A stretch of 64,000 bases of DNA, taken from Littorina saxatilis (Eukaryota; Mollusca; Gastropoda; Littorinimorpha; Littorinidae). Under the pieces are notes generated by a model. It was given only the letters and a program-made list of their open reading frames with translations. It made no database searches and had not been told where the DNA came from. Each line of letters begins with the position of its first letter. The stretch's first letter is position 1. Of this stretch, positions 1-12,200 are shown piece after piece. Made by a program: the position numbers and the translations under genes. The stretch is from NCBI RefSeq assembly GCF_037325665.1, contig NC_090245.1, positions 74,887,102 through 74,951,101 on the forward strand. The letters are read 5' to 3'.

Positions 1-690
1 ACCCCCACCACACGTGTCACACGTGTGCTTGTTTCTTCCGACTAATATCAATTTTGGAGAAAAAAAAGGACAAAACTGGATGAAAAATTCTACGGCCCCA
101 GCAATCTCATTACTCTGAAAGGGGAACCGGAAGTGGCTGGTCCTCAGGTTTCGAAGTTGACCGATATTCCCACTAAAGTGACCTAGATCCGGCCAGCCAT
201 CCATTAGAATGCCGCGAATTGTTGTTACAGCCCCTGACTTTTTTATGTACGGAATCCGGTAGTCTTTTTGTTGTTGTTAAATAATTATATTGCCAAACGT
301 TATGACATTTTGGGATAATTGAAAAAGTTTCAATACACATTGGCTGAGCACCTGTGTGCTCAAAGGAAATGTCGCTTGTTTTTATTAAAACTAATTTTCA
401 ATGGTCATTCGTGCAAACCGTCACACAAACATGCGTGCCTCTGTGCCTCTGTGAGTAGGCTATGCGTGTGGCTGCTTTCATAGTTAGGGTGCAAGCGTTT
501 TAATCATTTACCCCACACCAAAAGCCCCCCCCCCCCACACACACACACCCCGATACCTGTCAAATTCCCTCAGAATGCATGAACAATTCCGTTACCTCAG
601 ATCATCACCAGGAAAAATTCCTCCGCATCCAAAATATCAGGACTTTAGATATCAGATACCGACTTTATGTAATGCGCTTCAAAATCATAT
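1..690. other. no recognisable gene
   Basis: AT-rich sequence with a poly-C/CA run near 525-550. No ORF with recognisable similarity and no clear repeat structure was seen. Confidence 0.4.
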
Positions 691-692
691 TC

Positions 693-695
<3 letters not shown>

Positions 696-734
<39 letters not shown>
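696..734. repeat. (GA)n microsatellite
   Basis: Uninterrupted AG dinucleotide run. The small ORFs crossing it (Arg-Glu repeats) are artefacts of the repeat. Confidence 0.95.
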
Positions 735-736
<2 letters not shown>

Positions 737-817
737 GGACACGAAGAAGGGAAGCTACAATCGCCCCAGGCCATATATACTATTTGTTTCCTGAGCCTGG
801 ACCATTGAGACGGTTAC

Positions 818-954
818 CTCATAGATCTGTTCATTCTTCGATTTGTCGGTGTCAAAAGTCCACACAACCGTTCTTTGTCCCGTTCCCGTACCAACCAAGG
901 GCTGCTGCCACAACAATGGAACGCTGCGCAAACGGCCGTTCATGAGAGTGACTG
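818..954 (-). CDS. exon-like ORF, unassigned
   Basis: Read on the minus strand, a pyrimidine-rich ACAG acceptor near 955 precedes an open stretch of about 45 codons. It contains PLLWQQPLVGTGTGQ and VVWTFDTDKSKNEQIYE and ends in GAG followed by a good GTAACC donor at 817-812. The composition looks like real protein (balanced, not repeat-derived), so it may be an internal exon of a gene running leftward out of the window. I do not recognise the family. An uncharacterised repeat with coding capacity is the main alternative. Confidence 0.3.
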
Positions 955-1124
955 CTGTAACAGCAAAACTTGTGTGAAACATAAGTAATCAATTTATCCA
1001 CTTGACTATATTCACAACAGGGACCTATCACTCTGCTTTGCATGTTTTTATGCCTACGGATTTTCAAATACTCTGCAACACATGTAACCCAAATTCAACA
1101 TGTGCCCGTACAATACCGCTGCTT

Positions 1125-1391
1125 TTATGAAAACATTGCTTCGGCCATGTTGATTTTAGCGACAAGGTGGCCGCGTTTGAGTTTGAGCGAATTAATGTCC
1201 TCCTTGGTGGCGTGAAGGAGGGCTAGTTTGCTGTCAAAGCTCTCTTTAGAAAGTTCCTCCGCCACCGTGCTGGGGAGCTGCGCAGACCATTTGTCGAACC
1301 GAAAAGGATCTCCGCTGGATTCCATTCTAAGAGCTTGTGAAGAGCGCTGCTGCGACGCGGGCGCAGGTAAAAAGCCAAGTGAGCGGCCCAA
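1125..1391 (-). CDS. exon-like ORF with SAM-like segment, unassigned
   Basis: A minus-strand ORF of 88 codons. Its middle part (FDSKLALLHATKEDINSL, then KLKRGHLV) resembles the helix-rich end of SAM-like domains: a short acidic helix, then L-x-L-K-x-G. It lies just upstream, in transcription order, of the exon-like stretch at 818-954 and could belong to the same gene, but no splice connection can be proved. Mollusc transposons also carry modules of this kind, so a fossil element is an equal alternative. Function unknown. Confidence 0.25.
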   Translation of the reverse strand: MGRSLGFLPAPASQQRSSQALRMESSGDPFRFDKWSAQLPSTVAEELSKESFDSKLALLHATKEDINSLKLKRGHLVAKINMAEAMFS

Positions 1392-1734
1392 AGGTCAGTC
1401 AAACATGCCTGACATCAGCTCACAATTTAAGACACAAATGCACCATAAAAGCATGCAGACCGAGGGGTTGTGACTGGTGGTACCCACCAGCCACAGGCAC
1501 AGTAAAAAGAGAGTTTAAATTATATTTATACTAAATAACACTTTAATCAACCAATTTTCTTGTTGGAATTGTAAATCGCTTTGAGCTGTAAATCATGACT
1601 TGCGTAATAGAAAAGTGTTTTCTTTTCTATTTTTCATTGTTAGGTGGATTTCAGCGTTTTAGTACAAGCAGTGGCGAGCCGGCAAAGACTCACTCAATTT
1701 GTGTGTGCGCTTGAAAGCGCGCGCGTGTTTGTGT

Positions 1735-1736
1735 GT

Positions 1737-1779
<43 letters not shown>

Positions 1780-1782
1780 AGT

Positions 1783-1816
<34 letters not shown>

Positions 1817-2200
1817 TCAAAAGTTGACGAGGGAGGGGGGGTGGTTGGTGGGTTGGGATTGCGCCGGGGCACTAAGGACACTAATTGTTTGTTGTGCGAT
1901 TCAGGCAAAACTACGGGACAGATGTTTATGTAACCTTGCAAACAAGTGTTCTGACCCCCACCCCTTCACCCGCATTCAAACACTTGGGTCAGTGCTCTTC
2001 CAACTGACCTCCTAGGCTCACAAATGATTTGTATCTTCACCTTTTTTCAGCCAAGATATGGCGTGGGGCGGGAAACATTTTTGAGTAGGAAAAAAGGAAA
2101 CGCTTTGAAAAAAAAATTGTTAAAGGTATTGTGAACAGTGAACTTATCTGTATTCAAATGTGGTTTAATTTGTGATGACATTTTGTGTTATAACGTTTTT
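1735..2200. repeat. diverged repeat copy 1 with (GT)n head
   Basis: (GT)n followed by a gcgattcaggcaaaactac-type segment, then a purine-rich block and a tail at 2100-2200. The same order recurs at 2290-3110 and 3590-3960, so these are degenerate copies of one repeat unit. The (GT)n ORFs here are spurious. Confidence 0.6.
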
Positions 2201-2289
2201 ACCACTAAATTAAAACAGTCTGGTTTTCTTCGCGTTTTCGATGTACACTCTTGATATATAAATACTGACACTCCTCTTCCAAACTGTTT

Positions 2290-2317
2290 GATCCACCCTG
2301 GTGTGTGTGTGTGTATG

Positions 2318-2361
<44 letters not shown>

Positions 2362-3110
2362 TGATTAGTGGGGTGGGCGGGTGGTGGAGGGGGGTGGTAT
2401 TGGATCGTGGGGGGGGGGGGAGGGGTTGGCAGGGGGTATCGGTGCACTAAAGGCACCAAGTGTTTGGGTGTTTGTGTTTGTATTGCGATTCAGAGAAAAC
2501 TACTATACAGATTTTTATGAAACTCTGCACACTTCTCCCTACCACCTGACCTACTGGGCTCCCAAATGAACGTTTTCATCAATTTTTGTCAGTCAAGATA
2601 TGGGGGTGGGGGTGGTGCGGGGATAATTGTGGAGTAAGCAATAAGGAAACACGTTATGGTTTTCTTAGGCATTGCAACGGTATATAGTGAAGTTAGCTGT
2701 GTTCAAATTTGTTTATGATCTGTCGAGCCAATTTTGTGTTACAGCGTTTTTGAGTGATAATTGTTGTGTACGCTCTCGCCAATCCTGGATAATTTTCGGC
2801 ATGCACATTGATAAGTACCGTATTATAATAAAGTGATACTCTCCATTATTTTAACTACACAAAGTAATGTTTTATTGATCTTTTCTAAAGATAAAAATGT
2901 CAGTTACGATGACGTTACGAATCACAGTGTTTTCTGTAAGGTCATATAATTATGTGTCCACCCGGTACCCCCAAAAACTGACAAAACTCTTTTAAAAAAA
3001 ATGAATAAGAAAACAACGTTTTTTGTCTGTCTGCAGTTGTGGACATATAGCTTAGAGAAACATGTGCTCAAAATGTGTAATGGATTTCACGTGCGATTTT
3101 TTTTTCTTGG
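2290..3110. repeat. diverged repeat copy 2
   Basis: (GT)n at about 2300-2358, a poly-G stretch, then the segment 'gcgattcagagaaaactac' and a tail (2690-3090) that is a diverged version of the 542-bp satellite downstream (shared 'cacattgataagtaccgt' and 'aaaatgtgtaatg' stretches). Confidence 0.65.
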
Positions 3111-3234
3111 GTTGAGGAGAGGGGGTGGGGTGGGTGGGGTGGGTGTATGCCCCTTGATCAGTCTCGGGCGCTCTGCGACCTCGATTTACACTATTGAATT
3201 CTAAAAAACACCCCCTTTACAAACTAACTGATCT

Positions 3235-3595
3235 ACCCTGGTGTATATATATATATAATATATAGAGAATGGTTTGCTTCTTAGTTGGATTACCATGGGT
3301 TGACAACTCTCGCCATCAGTACCACCTGACCACTGATGAGACACAATAGTGTCGAAACACGTGTCTGGTCTAGGTACAAATACAATGGTCCTCCTCAGGA
3401 CTAGATTACCTTGCGATACGTCCCCCACAAAGGGACTTTGCTCTGTAAATCTCGGTCCCCCTTGAGGAGGGTCTGATGCTCCCAATAGGCTGTCTGTGAA
3501 GGGATACTTATTTCTTTCTCTATCTCTGCTAAGAGATTTTAACAAATCTCGGAAGAAAGTCTCTGCTGACTTTCAATTGTTTCTTTCACAATTTC
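3235..3595. repeat. hammerhead-bearing retroposon-like insert
   Basis: A block with no counterpart in the neighbouring repeat copies, bounded by AT microsatellite (3241-3262) and the next repeat copy. It contains the hammerhead ribozyme at 3319-3377. Hammerhead-carrying Penelope-like elements, small retrozymes and hammerhead SINEs are known from animals including molluscs. Which of these this is cannot be settled from one copy. Confidence 0.45.
3319..3377 (+). ncRNA. type I hammerhead ribozyme
   Basis: All core elements are in order. CTGATGA is at 3333-3339. Stem II is GACAC/GTGTC (3340-3344, 3349-3353) closed by the loop AATA. GAA follows at 3354-3356. A very short stem III, ACACGTGT (3357-3364), precedes the cleavage triplet GTC, with the predicted cut after C3365. 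Stem I is ACCA/TGGT (3329-3332, 3366-3369), then an internal loop and a second helix GTACC/GGTAC (3319-3323, 3373-3377). Minimal type I hammerheads with a tiny stem III are typical of metazoan retroelements. No second copy was found in the window. Confidence 0.85.
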
Positions 3596-3960
3596 TGATG
3601 TTTTATATATGTGTGTGTGTGTGTGGTGTGCGATTCATAGAAATTTACTGGACAGATCTTCATGAACCTTTGCACACAAATGTTCCGACCCCCAACCCTT
3701 CACCCTGATTCAAACTCATGTATCACAAGTCCAGCGCTCTACCAACTGACCTACAGCGCTCCCAAATTATTTCTTTTTATCATTTTTGTCAGTCAAGATA
3801 ATGGGGGTGGGGTTGGTACGGGAATAATTGTGAAGCAGACAATAAGGCAACAACTTATTTTGTTTACAGGTATTGTATATGTATACAGTGAACTTAGCTG
3901 TGTTCAAGTTTAGTTATGTTTCTGTCGAGCGAATTTTTTTTAAATACGTTTTTACTACTA
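3590..3960. repeat. diverged repeat copy 3
   Basis: (GT)n at 3609-3624, then a gcgattcatagaaatttactgg-like segment and a tail parallel to 2480-2750. It leads straight into the satellite array. Confidence 0.6.
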
Positions 3961-5399
3961 AAGGAGTTATAATTTAATGTGTACACCCTCGAGAAACCTC
4001 GATCATTTTCTGAAAATGCACGTTGATAAGTACCGTTTTATGATAAAGTTATACTCTCCATTCATTTATATACACAAACTAATGTTTCATTTATCATTTG
4101 TAGAGCTAAATATGTCAGTTGGGATCATGTTAAGAATCGCAGTGTTTTTCGCAAAATCGTACTTGACAACCCCCAGTAAAAAAATTCTAAAAAAAAAGTT
4201 AATACGTCAACCTCTTTTTTTCTTTGCACAGATGTGTCCATATTGCTTAGAGGAACCTGTGCACAAAATGTGTAATGTTTCTTTCACGCGATTTGAACAC
4301 ACAAGTAACCCCTTAAGAATCGCAGTGTTTTTCGCAAAATCGTACTTGACAACCCCCGGTAAAAAAATTCTACAAAAAAATTAATACGTCGACCACCTTT
4401 TTTCTTTGCACAGATGTGTCCATATTGCTTAGAGGAACCTGTGCACAAAATGTGTAATGTTTCTTTCACGCGAATTTTTTTTAAATACGTTTTTACTACT
4501 AAAGGAGTGATAATTTTATGTGTACGCCCTCGATAAACTTCGATCATTTTCTGAAAATGCACGTTGATAAGTACCGTTTTATGATAAAGTTATACTCTCC
4601 ATTCATTTATATACACAAACTAATGTCTCATTTATTATTTGTAGAGCTAAATATGTCAGTTGGGATCATGTTAAAAATCGCAGTGTTTTTCGCAAAATCG
4701 TACTTGACAACCCCCAGTAAAAAAATTCTAACAAAAAAGTTAATACGTCAACCTCTTTTTTTCTTTGCACAGATGTGTCCATATTGCTTAGAGGAACCTG
4801 TGCACAAAATGTGTAATGTTTCTTTCACGCGATTTGAACACACAAGTAACCCCTTAAGAATCGCAGTGTTTTTCGCAAAATCGTACTTGACAACCCCCGG
4901 TAAAAAAATTCTAAAAAAAAAATGAATACGTCGACCCCCTTTTTTCTTTGCACAGATGTGTCCATATTGCTTAGAGGAACCTGTGCACAAAATGTGTAAT
5001 GTTTCTTTCACGCGAATTTTTTTTAAATACGTTTTTACTACTAAAGGAGTGATAATTTTATGTGTACGCCCTCGATAAACCTCGATCATTTTCTGAAAAT
5101 GCACGTTGATAAGTACCGTTTTATGATAAAGTTATACTCTCCATTCATTTATATACACAAACTAATGTCTCATTTATTATTTGTAGAGCTAAATATGTCA
5201 GTTGGGATCATGTTAAAAATCGCAGTGTTTTTCGCAAAATCGTACTTGACAACCCCCAGTAAAAAAATTCTAAAAAAAAAGTTAATACGTCGACCCCCTT
5301 TTTTCTTTGCACAGATGTGCCCATATTGCTTAAAGGAACCTGTGCACAAAATGTGTAATGTTTCTTTCACGCGATTTGAACACACAAGTAACCCCTTAA
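3935..5399. repeat. satellite array, ~542-bp higher-order unit
   Basis: About 2.7 near-identical units of about 542 bp. The landmark 'aatacgtttttactactaaa' recurs at about 3945, 4485 and 5028. Within each unit a shorter block (around 'ttgcttagaggaacctgtgc') occurs twice, giving a higher-order structure. The parallel 115-135 aa ORFs in each unit are by-products of the repeat. Confidence 0.9.
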
Positions 5400-5612
5400 G
5401 AACGTAGGATGAACCTCAAACTAAATAATGGTCGGACGCAAAAATCCGATGTTTGCACTTTTGCTCGCTAGCTCTATGAAAATGCATCAGAATTAACTTT
5501 GTTTTTACTTCTCTGACTTAAAACTCGGTTCAAAGTATGATCATGTTGTGAAGATACTAGATATATAAAATATTACATGAATATTATTTAGTTTGAGGTT
5601 GAGCCTGCGTTC
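5400..5612. mobile_element. TTAA-flanked MITE
   Basis: Terminal inverted repeats of about 33 bp (GAACG..., then ACCTCAAACTAAATAAT inward) lie at both ends. TTAA occurs immediately outside each end (5396-5399, 5613-5616). It sits where the last satellite unit reaches 'accccttaag', so it probably used a satellite TTAA as target. TTAA duplication is the signature of the piggyBac superfamily. There is no coding capacity. Confidence 0.7.
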
Positions 5613-5616
5613 TTAA

Positions 5617-5812
5617 ATCAATGCGAATATGGTCGGACGCTGAATCACGATGCTTTCACTTTCGCTCGATAGCACGTCGCAAAATACATTATAACTCCGT
5701 TATTTTTAATTTCTTTGACTAAAAACTTGGTATAAAGTCAGACATTGTTGTGAAGATACTATATATATAACAATATTACATGTACATGCTTTAGTTTGAG
5801 GTCGCGCATGGT
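5617..5812. repeat. second, diverged copy of the adjacent MITE interior
   Basis: Parallels 5425-5600 (shared 'atggtcggacgc', 'gttgtgaagatacta' and 'tagtttgaggt' landmarks in the same order) with many differences, so it is an older tandem or independent insertion. Confidence 0.55.
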
Positions 5813-5964
5813 AGTGCAAGGTCGCGTGTGGTCGCGTGCGGTCGCGTAGTAATTAGTCAGACCCCGTTCTTTTGATTGGCCAGTACGTTCAACATGTCAG
5901 CGTCCATGCTGTGGGTTGTTTAGGTTGACGACAGGTTGTGTCCTGCTCCTCATTTACGCCGAAG

Positions 5965-8165
5965 ATGCCTTTGATTGTGAAAGATTATGTATGGGAGGAG
6001 ACGGAGGCACAAGTCTTCATTACAGTTCCTCTAAAGGGTGTAAAGGCCAACAAAGTCGATATTTTATCTTCAGAAGAATATTTGAAAGTAAGTTATTTTG
6101 CGTGTGGGCATCTGCGTAAACTGCCAGATAACATGTTTTCTCGGTATTTTGGAGCTTTTCATGTGTGATTGTTGGATGAAATAGGATCACGATATTCTTT
6201 TAAAAGATTTATCAATATAAAAATAGTCCCGAGAACTTGGATATGGTGCTGGTTTTAGTGATGTGCAGTTTCTTCTACAATCAACTGCTTGCATGGATAT
6301 TTTACATTCATGTCAATTTTCAAATGTCTGTAAGTGTTTTGCTTTATGGCAAATGAGTTGGGTTTTGTAGTTGTTTATTACACACATTTACACACTCATG
6401 ATCTCAGCAATTATATATTGGTACTAGTGAGTGTATACGTGATCGGTAGGTCTAAAGCCATTGTGTTATATATTAGAGAAGGGGACAAGCAAGAGAGCAC
6501 AACGCACTGGTGGCAGCACAGAAATGCAGGAAGGCTGTCTGTTGCACTTCCTACCATACCCTGGCAGCGGTGATGTTCTTTACATGCTGTTTGTTTCAGG
6601 CCAGCTATCCACCATACATTTTTGAATGCCTTCTAGTAGCCCCAGTTGATGATGTTGCTGGTACAGCACAAGTTGGCAATGGTGCTGTTCTGTTTAGACT
6701 CAACAAGAAGGAACCAGGATTGTGGGGAAAATTACAGTCTGCAGATGCAGGTGGATATGCAGCAATGTCAGATGCTGTTTTTTTCCTGTTTCCATTTTGG
6801 TGTCTGTGTGTACTTATACTTAGGCACAAAAAAAAAATAGGTCTGTTTACGGTAACCCGACCGACCCTAGTTTTTTCGCGCGACCCTAGACTTTTTTTTG
6901 GCATTTGGGGGGGAAAAAATCTTGTTTTTTTGGCAAAATAACGTAATAATATGGTTTTTTTGGAGAGAAAAAAAAGAAGAAGAAAAATTCCCGACCTACC
7001 GACCCTATTTTTTTGGCCTATGTTACCGTAAACAGACCTTTTTTTTTTTTTGCCTTAATTGTTTTGTAATTTTCGAAGTTTCGGTGTGTGTGTTCAACAT
7101 TTTATTGAGAATCTGCTTTCCTCTGATTTTCTGTATGTTTTTGTTTTTTGCTCAACACATTGCTTGCATTTTTTTATTGTCTTGTTGTGCTAGGCACTTT
7201 TGCTGAACATGTCATACAGTTTACATGATGTTGTGTGCCACAGAGAACAAAGAGTTGATGCGAGCTAAGAGGGAAGAGGCAATAGATAAAACGCAACAGA
7301 AACTACAGGAGGCCTTGAAGGAGAAAGATGAAAGAAAGCGTGAACATGAAAAATTAGCTATTCAAGAAATGATGAAGGTGAGCTTATAAATATAATATGT
7401 CCTTTCTGTGTGTGTGTGTCTGAGTAGAGTAGAGAGAGAGGTAGCAAGTATATACGAGAGGAGAATGTGTGCAATGTATGTGTTTTGCAAGATGTTTGAT
7501 GAATGTTGCCGTAAACTCATGTTTTATTATGGTTTTGAAACTTTTTCTGCAATCAGATTCTGATCAACAACAAAATTAGTGTTATGAACAGAAAACTAAA
7601 ACAAATGTGGAGATCTAACAATTACCTGAGCATCTAATTAGTTTGACTGTTTGTTGAATAATTGTGAAAAGTCGGAAAGACATTGTCTTTGATGGTTCCC
7701 TGTGGTTCTGATTTTTTTCCTTAGATAGAGGATACGGAGCGGTGTCGAATTGAAAAGCGCAAACAAGAAGAGCGAGACCAAGCCACAGCGGAACTGGAAG
7801 CATGGAAAGAGACGCAACGCCGTCTGGCAGAAGAGGTGAGAGGACTTTCTAATCCAGTCTCCTATATAAAGCTTGTTTTTAACTGAAAATCTATTGATGG
7901 ATTCAATCTCTGTTTTTGCAGGTTTCTTTCACTCATTTAAGTTTTCAATGTTCTACATTTTGTGTGGGTTTTTCTCACGCATGCAGGGTTTAACCTGGGA
8001 GAAAAAGGCAATGGGACATTTGTCCCCCTCAACCAAATTCCGATAGGACATAGTCGAAGGCAAGAAGCGCCAGAGAGGCCTGTACGCGTTTTGACCAAAG
8101 ATGCAAAATGGTGCCGTCTGAGAATTAGCCGCTATATCGTGTTATCTCTGTATTTATATATACTG

Positions 8166-8203
<38 letters not shown>

Positions 8204-9088
8204 AGTAATCCGATGTAAAGTGTACATTTGGTGGCGCAGTGGTACGTAATCTTAATGCGCCTTTTGACGCACTGAAGGGAATTGTGATGGGACATTTTCA
8301 AATGTAATGCGCCAATGGCGCAGGGCGCACTAGTAAATGTAACCCTGCGTATGTGCATGTATATGTTGAAGGTATTATTGCTTGGTTGATGGATTTTACT
8401 GACCGAGTCGTTTACTCATTACATGTGACAATTGTTTATGCTTTCTTTGTATGTATCGCAAATCAGCCAGTGTTTTGCTGAGTGTATGTGTGGTTTGCTG
8501 CTGTTATTGACAGCTAATAAGTTTACATGAGTGTGATTCTAGTACTGCAGTTTGGTGTAGTCAGTAGTATAAGACTAACCACTCTTTCATTCTGATGTAA
8601 AGCTTTTGAAAGTCACACAACCAATAATCCAAAAACCTCGACGGCATCTTGCATGCAAGATTAGTCGACGATTTTGATATAAGTTTATCCCCGAGTACGC
8701 TAGTACAAGGGCTTAGCAGACTTTAATTGTGTGTCTGTGTGTGTGTGTGTGTGTCTTTCTCCACTTAACAGCTTATTGCTGGGAAACTACTGGGCGCAGT
8801 TCGTTCAAAAGTTGATACACTAACTTGATAATAGGTCCGATTGATCGTATTAAAACTTCATAATGTTACCTGGGACCTAAATGCGAAATAAACCACAAAA
8901 AAACGACTTGGCGGTAGGAGAAATTCGCGGAGCCACAGCCAGGCAGTCTGATAGAACAGCCGAACTCGTCACACATTGATGAGAAATATAGCGTCATAAA
9001 AAGATTACGTCACGGTCAAAAGTCTTTGACGTCTTTTTCTCTCGCACGGTGTGTGTGTGTGTTCATTTTGTGCACATGTGTTAGTGTT

Positions 9089-9120
<32 letters not shown>

Positions 9121-9170
9121 AGTGTTTGTGTGTGTGTGTGTGTGTGTGTGTGCACGTGCATGAGTCTGTA

Positions 9171-9233
<63 letters not shown>

Positions 9234-12200
9234 AAGGGGGAGAGAGAGAGGGAGTGAGGGAGAGAGAGTGTGTGTGTGTGTGTGTGTGTGTGCATTTTCA
9301 CTGTGATCAAATAAAAGAGAAAGGCCAGTCACCACGCACATCCTCGGCTCGCATGCAATGTATTTATATAGCAAAGGGAATGCCTGTAATTCACACAGAT
9401 CAATCACTTGGTCTTAAACGTGCACAAGACAAAAACGTTCATACTGGGGGAGCGAGCCAGTCTGAAGAGTACTCGGGTCCAGCGCCAGCGTTTTTTATTA
9501 TTTGTACCATCAGTGTTGGTCTGTCTGTCTGCTTAAAAGACCACTAACTCGACGTACTGTACATGTAACGGTTTGTTTGGTCAATAATTAAACGCTCCAA
9601 TAACCTACAATTCTTCTGTTTTGATTCTTTCATACTATCTTTCTTTCTTTCTTTATTTTGTGTTCAACATCGTTTTCAACCACGAAGGTTATATCGCGAC
9701 CGGGAAAGGGGGGAGATGGGATAGAGCCACTTGTCAATTGTTTCTTGTTCACAAAAGCACTAATCAAAAATTTGCTCCAGGGGCTTGCAACGTAGTACAA
9801 TGTATGACCTTACTGGGAGAATGCAAGTTTCCAGTACAAAGGACTTAACATTTCTTCCATACTGCTTGACTAAAATCTTTACAAAAAGTGACTATATTCT
9901 ATACAAGAAACACTTAACAAGGGTAAAAGGAGAAACAGAATCCGTTAGTCGCCTCTTACGACATGCTGGAGAGCATCGGGTAAATTCTTCCCCCTAACCC
10001 GCGGGGGGTATTCTTTCATACAACCAATAACTTTCAGGATTGCAGTGCTTAAGTCTTATTATGCCCATTCAAATGACCGATCAGTGTATTATTTGCAGAA
10101 GTAGATTTTTAAGAGTTTTATGTCTTTTGTTTCCAGGAAAAGGGGAGATTGTTGAAGGAGAAAAGGGAACAAGAAAAGGCCAAACAGAAAGAGGACAAGG
10201 AACGCAAAAGAAGTGTGTAAAATATTTTTTTAAAATATTAAAGTTGGTAGTTTAAATACAGTGGCACCTGTAACGAGAGGATAGATAAATTCAGTTTTAG
10301 TTGGAGCCACATGAACAGTAATGTCACTGTTGGGTCAAATGATCGGGCACCAGGGTGAAATAGAGAAGAGCGGCCAAACCTAAGACGAGTTGCTATCACT
10401 TTTGTTATTGGTGATTTCTTTGCAGGGAAAGGTGCCAACATATTTATGGAGGCAGCAGACGAGATGGGAGGAAATCAGAAGCGGCAGAGTGGGAAAATAG
10501 AAGTCAGTTTCACTGAACGTGCTTTCCCCACACCTGTCAGAGAGTCAACGAAGCCTATGGAAGATGAGGTATGTTCAGAGCGAATTTATTATCATTGCTT
10601 AGAGTATATTGCAGATTGCGGTGTGTGATGTGGGCGTGTAAATTGCCAGTGTTCAGGGAAACATGGTTTTGATGTGTTTTTACATTTAGTCAAGTTTTGA
10701 CTAAATGTTTTAACATAGAGGGGGAATCGAGACGAGGGTCGTGGTGTTACAATGTGTGTCTGTGTGTGTGTAGAGCGATTCAGAGTAAACTACTAAACCG
10801 ATCTTTATGAAATTGTACATGAGAGTTCCTGGGAATGATATCCCCAGACGTGTTTTTCATTTTTACATTTAGTCAAGTTATGACTAAATGTTTTAACATA
10901 GAGGGGGGAATCGAGACGAGGGTCGTGGTGTATGTGTGTGTGTGTGTGCGTGCGTGTAGAGCGATTCAGACCAAACTACTGGACCGATCTTTATGAAATT
11001 TGACATGAGAGTTCCTGGGTATGATATCCTCAGACGTTTTTTTCATTTTTTTGATAAATGTCTTTGATGACGTCATATCCGGCTTTTCGTGAAAGTTGAG
11101 GCGGCACTGTCACGCCCTCATTTTTCAACCAAATTGGTTGAAATTTTGGTCAAGTAATCTTCGACGAAGCCTGGACTTTGGTATTGCATTTCAGCTTGGT
11201 GGCTTAAAAATTAATTAATGACTTTGGTCATTAAAAATCTGAAAATTGTAAAAAAAAAAATTTTTTATAAAACGATCCAAATTTACGTTCATCTTATTCT
11301 CCATCATTTGCTGATTCCAAAAACATATAAATATGTTATATTTGGATTAACAACAAGCTCTGAAAATTAAATATATAAAAATTATTATCAAAATTTTTTT
11401 TCGAAATCAATTTAAAAACACTTTCATCTTATTCCTTGTCGGTTCCTGATTCCAAAAACATATAGATATGATATGTTTGGATTAAAAACACGCTCAGAAA
11501 GTTAAAACGAAGAGAGGTACAGAAAAGCGTGCTATCCTTCTCAGCGCAACGAATACCCCGCTCTTCTTGTCAATTCCACTGGCACTGCCTTTGCCACGGG
11601 CGGTGGAGTGACGATGCTACGAGTATACGGTCTTGCTGCGTTGCGTTGCGTTCAGTTTCATTCTGTGAGTTCGACAGCTACTTGACTAAATGTTGTATTT
11701 TCGCCTTACGCGACTTGTTTGATAAATGTCTTTGATGACGTCATATCCGGCGTTTTGTAAAAGTTGAGGCGGCACTATCACACCCTAATTTTTCAATGAA
11801 ATTGATTGAAATTTTGGTGAAGCAATCTTCGACAAACGTCGGACTTTGGTATTGCATTTTTTTCAGCTTGGAGATTTAAAAAATAATTGATGACTTTGGT
11901 CATTAAAAATCTGAAAAATGTAATTAAAATTATTTTTTTATAAAACGATCCAAAAACAATTTTATCTTATTCTTCATCATTTTCTGATTCCAAAAACATA
12001 TAAATATGTTATATTTGGATTAAACACAAGCTCTGAAAAAAAATTATGATTAAAATTAAATTTCCGTAATCGATTTAAAAACAATTTCATCTTATTTCTT
12101 GTCGGTTCCTGATTCCAAAAACATGTAGATATGATATGTTTGGATTAAAAACAAGCTCAGAAAGTTTAAAAGAATAGAGATACAGAAAAGCGTGCTATCC

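Noticed and set aside
3977-5407. Three parallel ORFs of 115-135 codons starting MCTPSxNxDHFLKMHV
   Set aside because: They are the same frame of successive satellite units; no coding evidence outside the repeat.
9005-9310. Long His-Thr and Cys-Val ORFs over TG repeats
   Set aside because: Entirely microsatellite; open in most frames because the repeat lacks stops.
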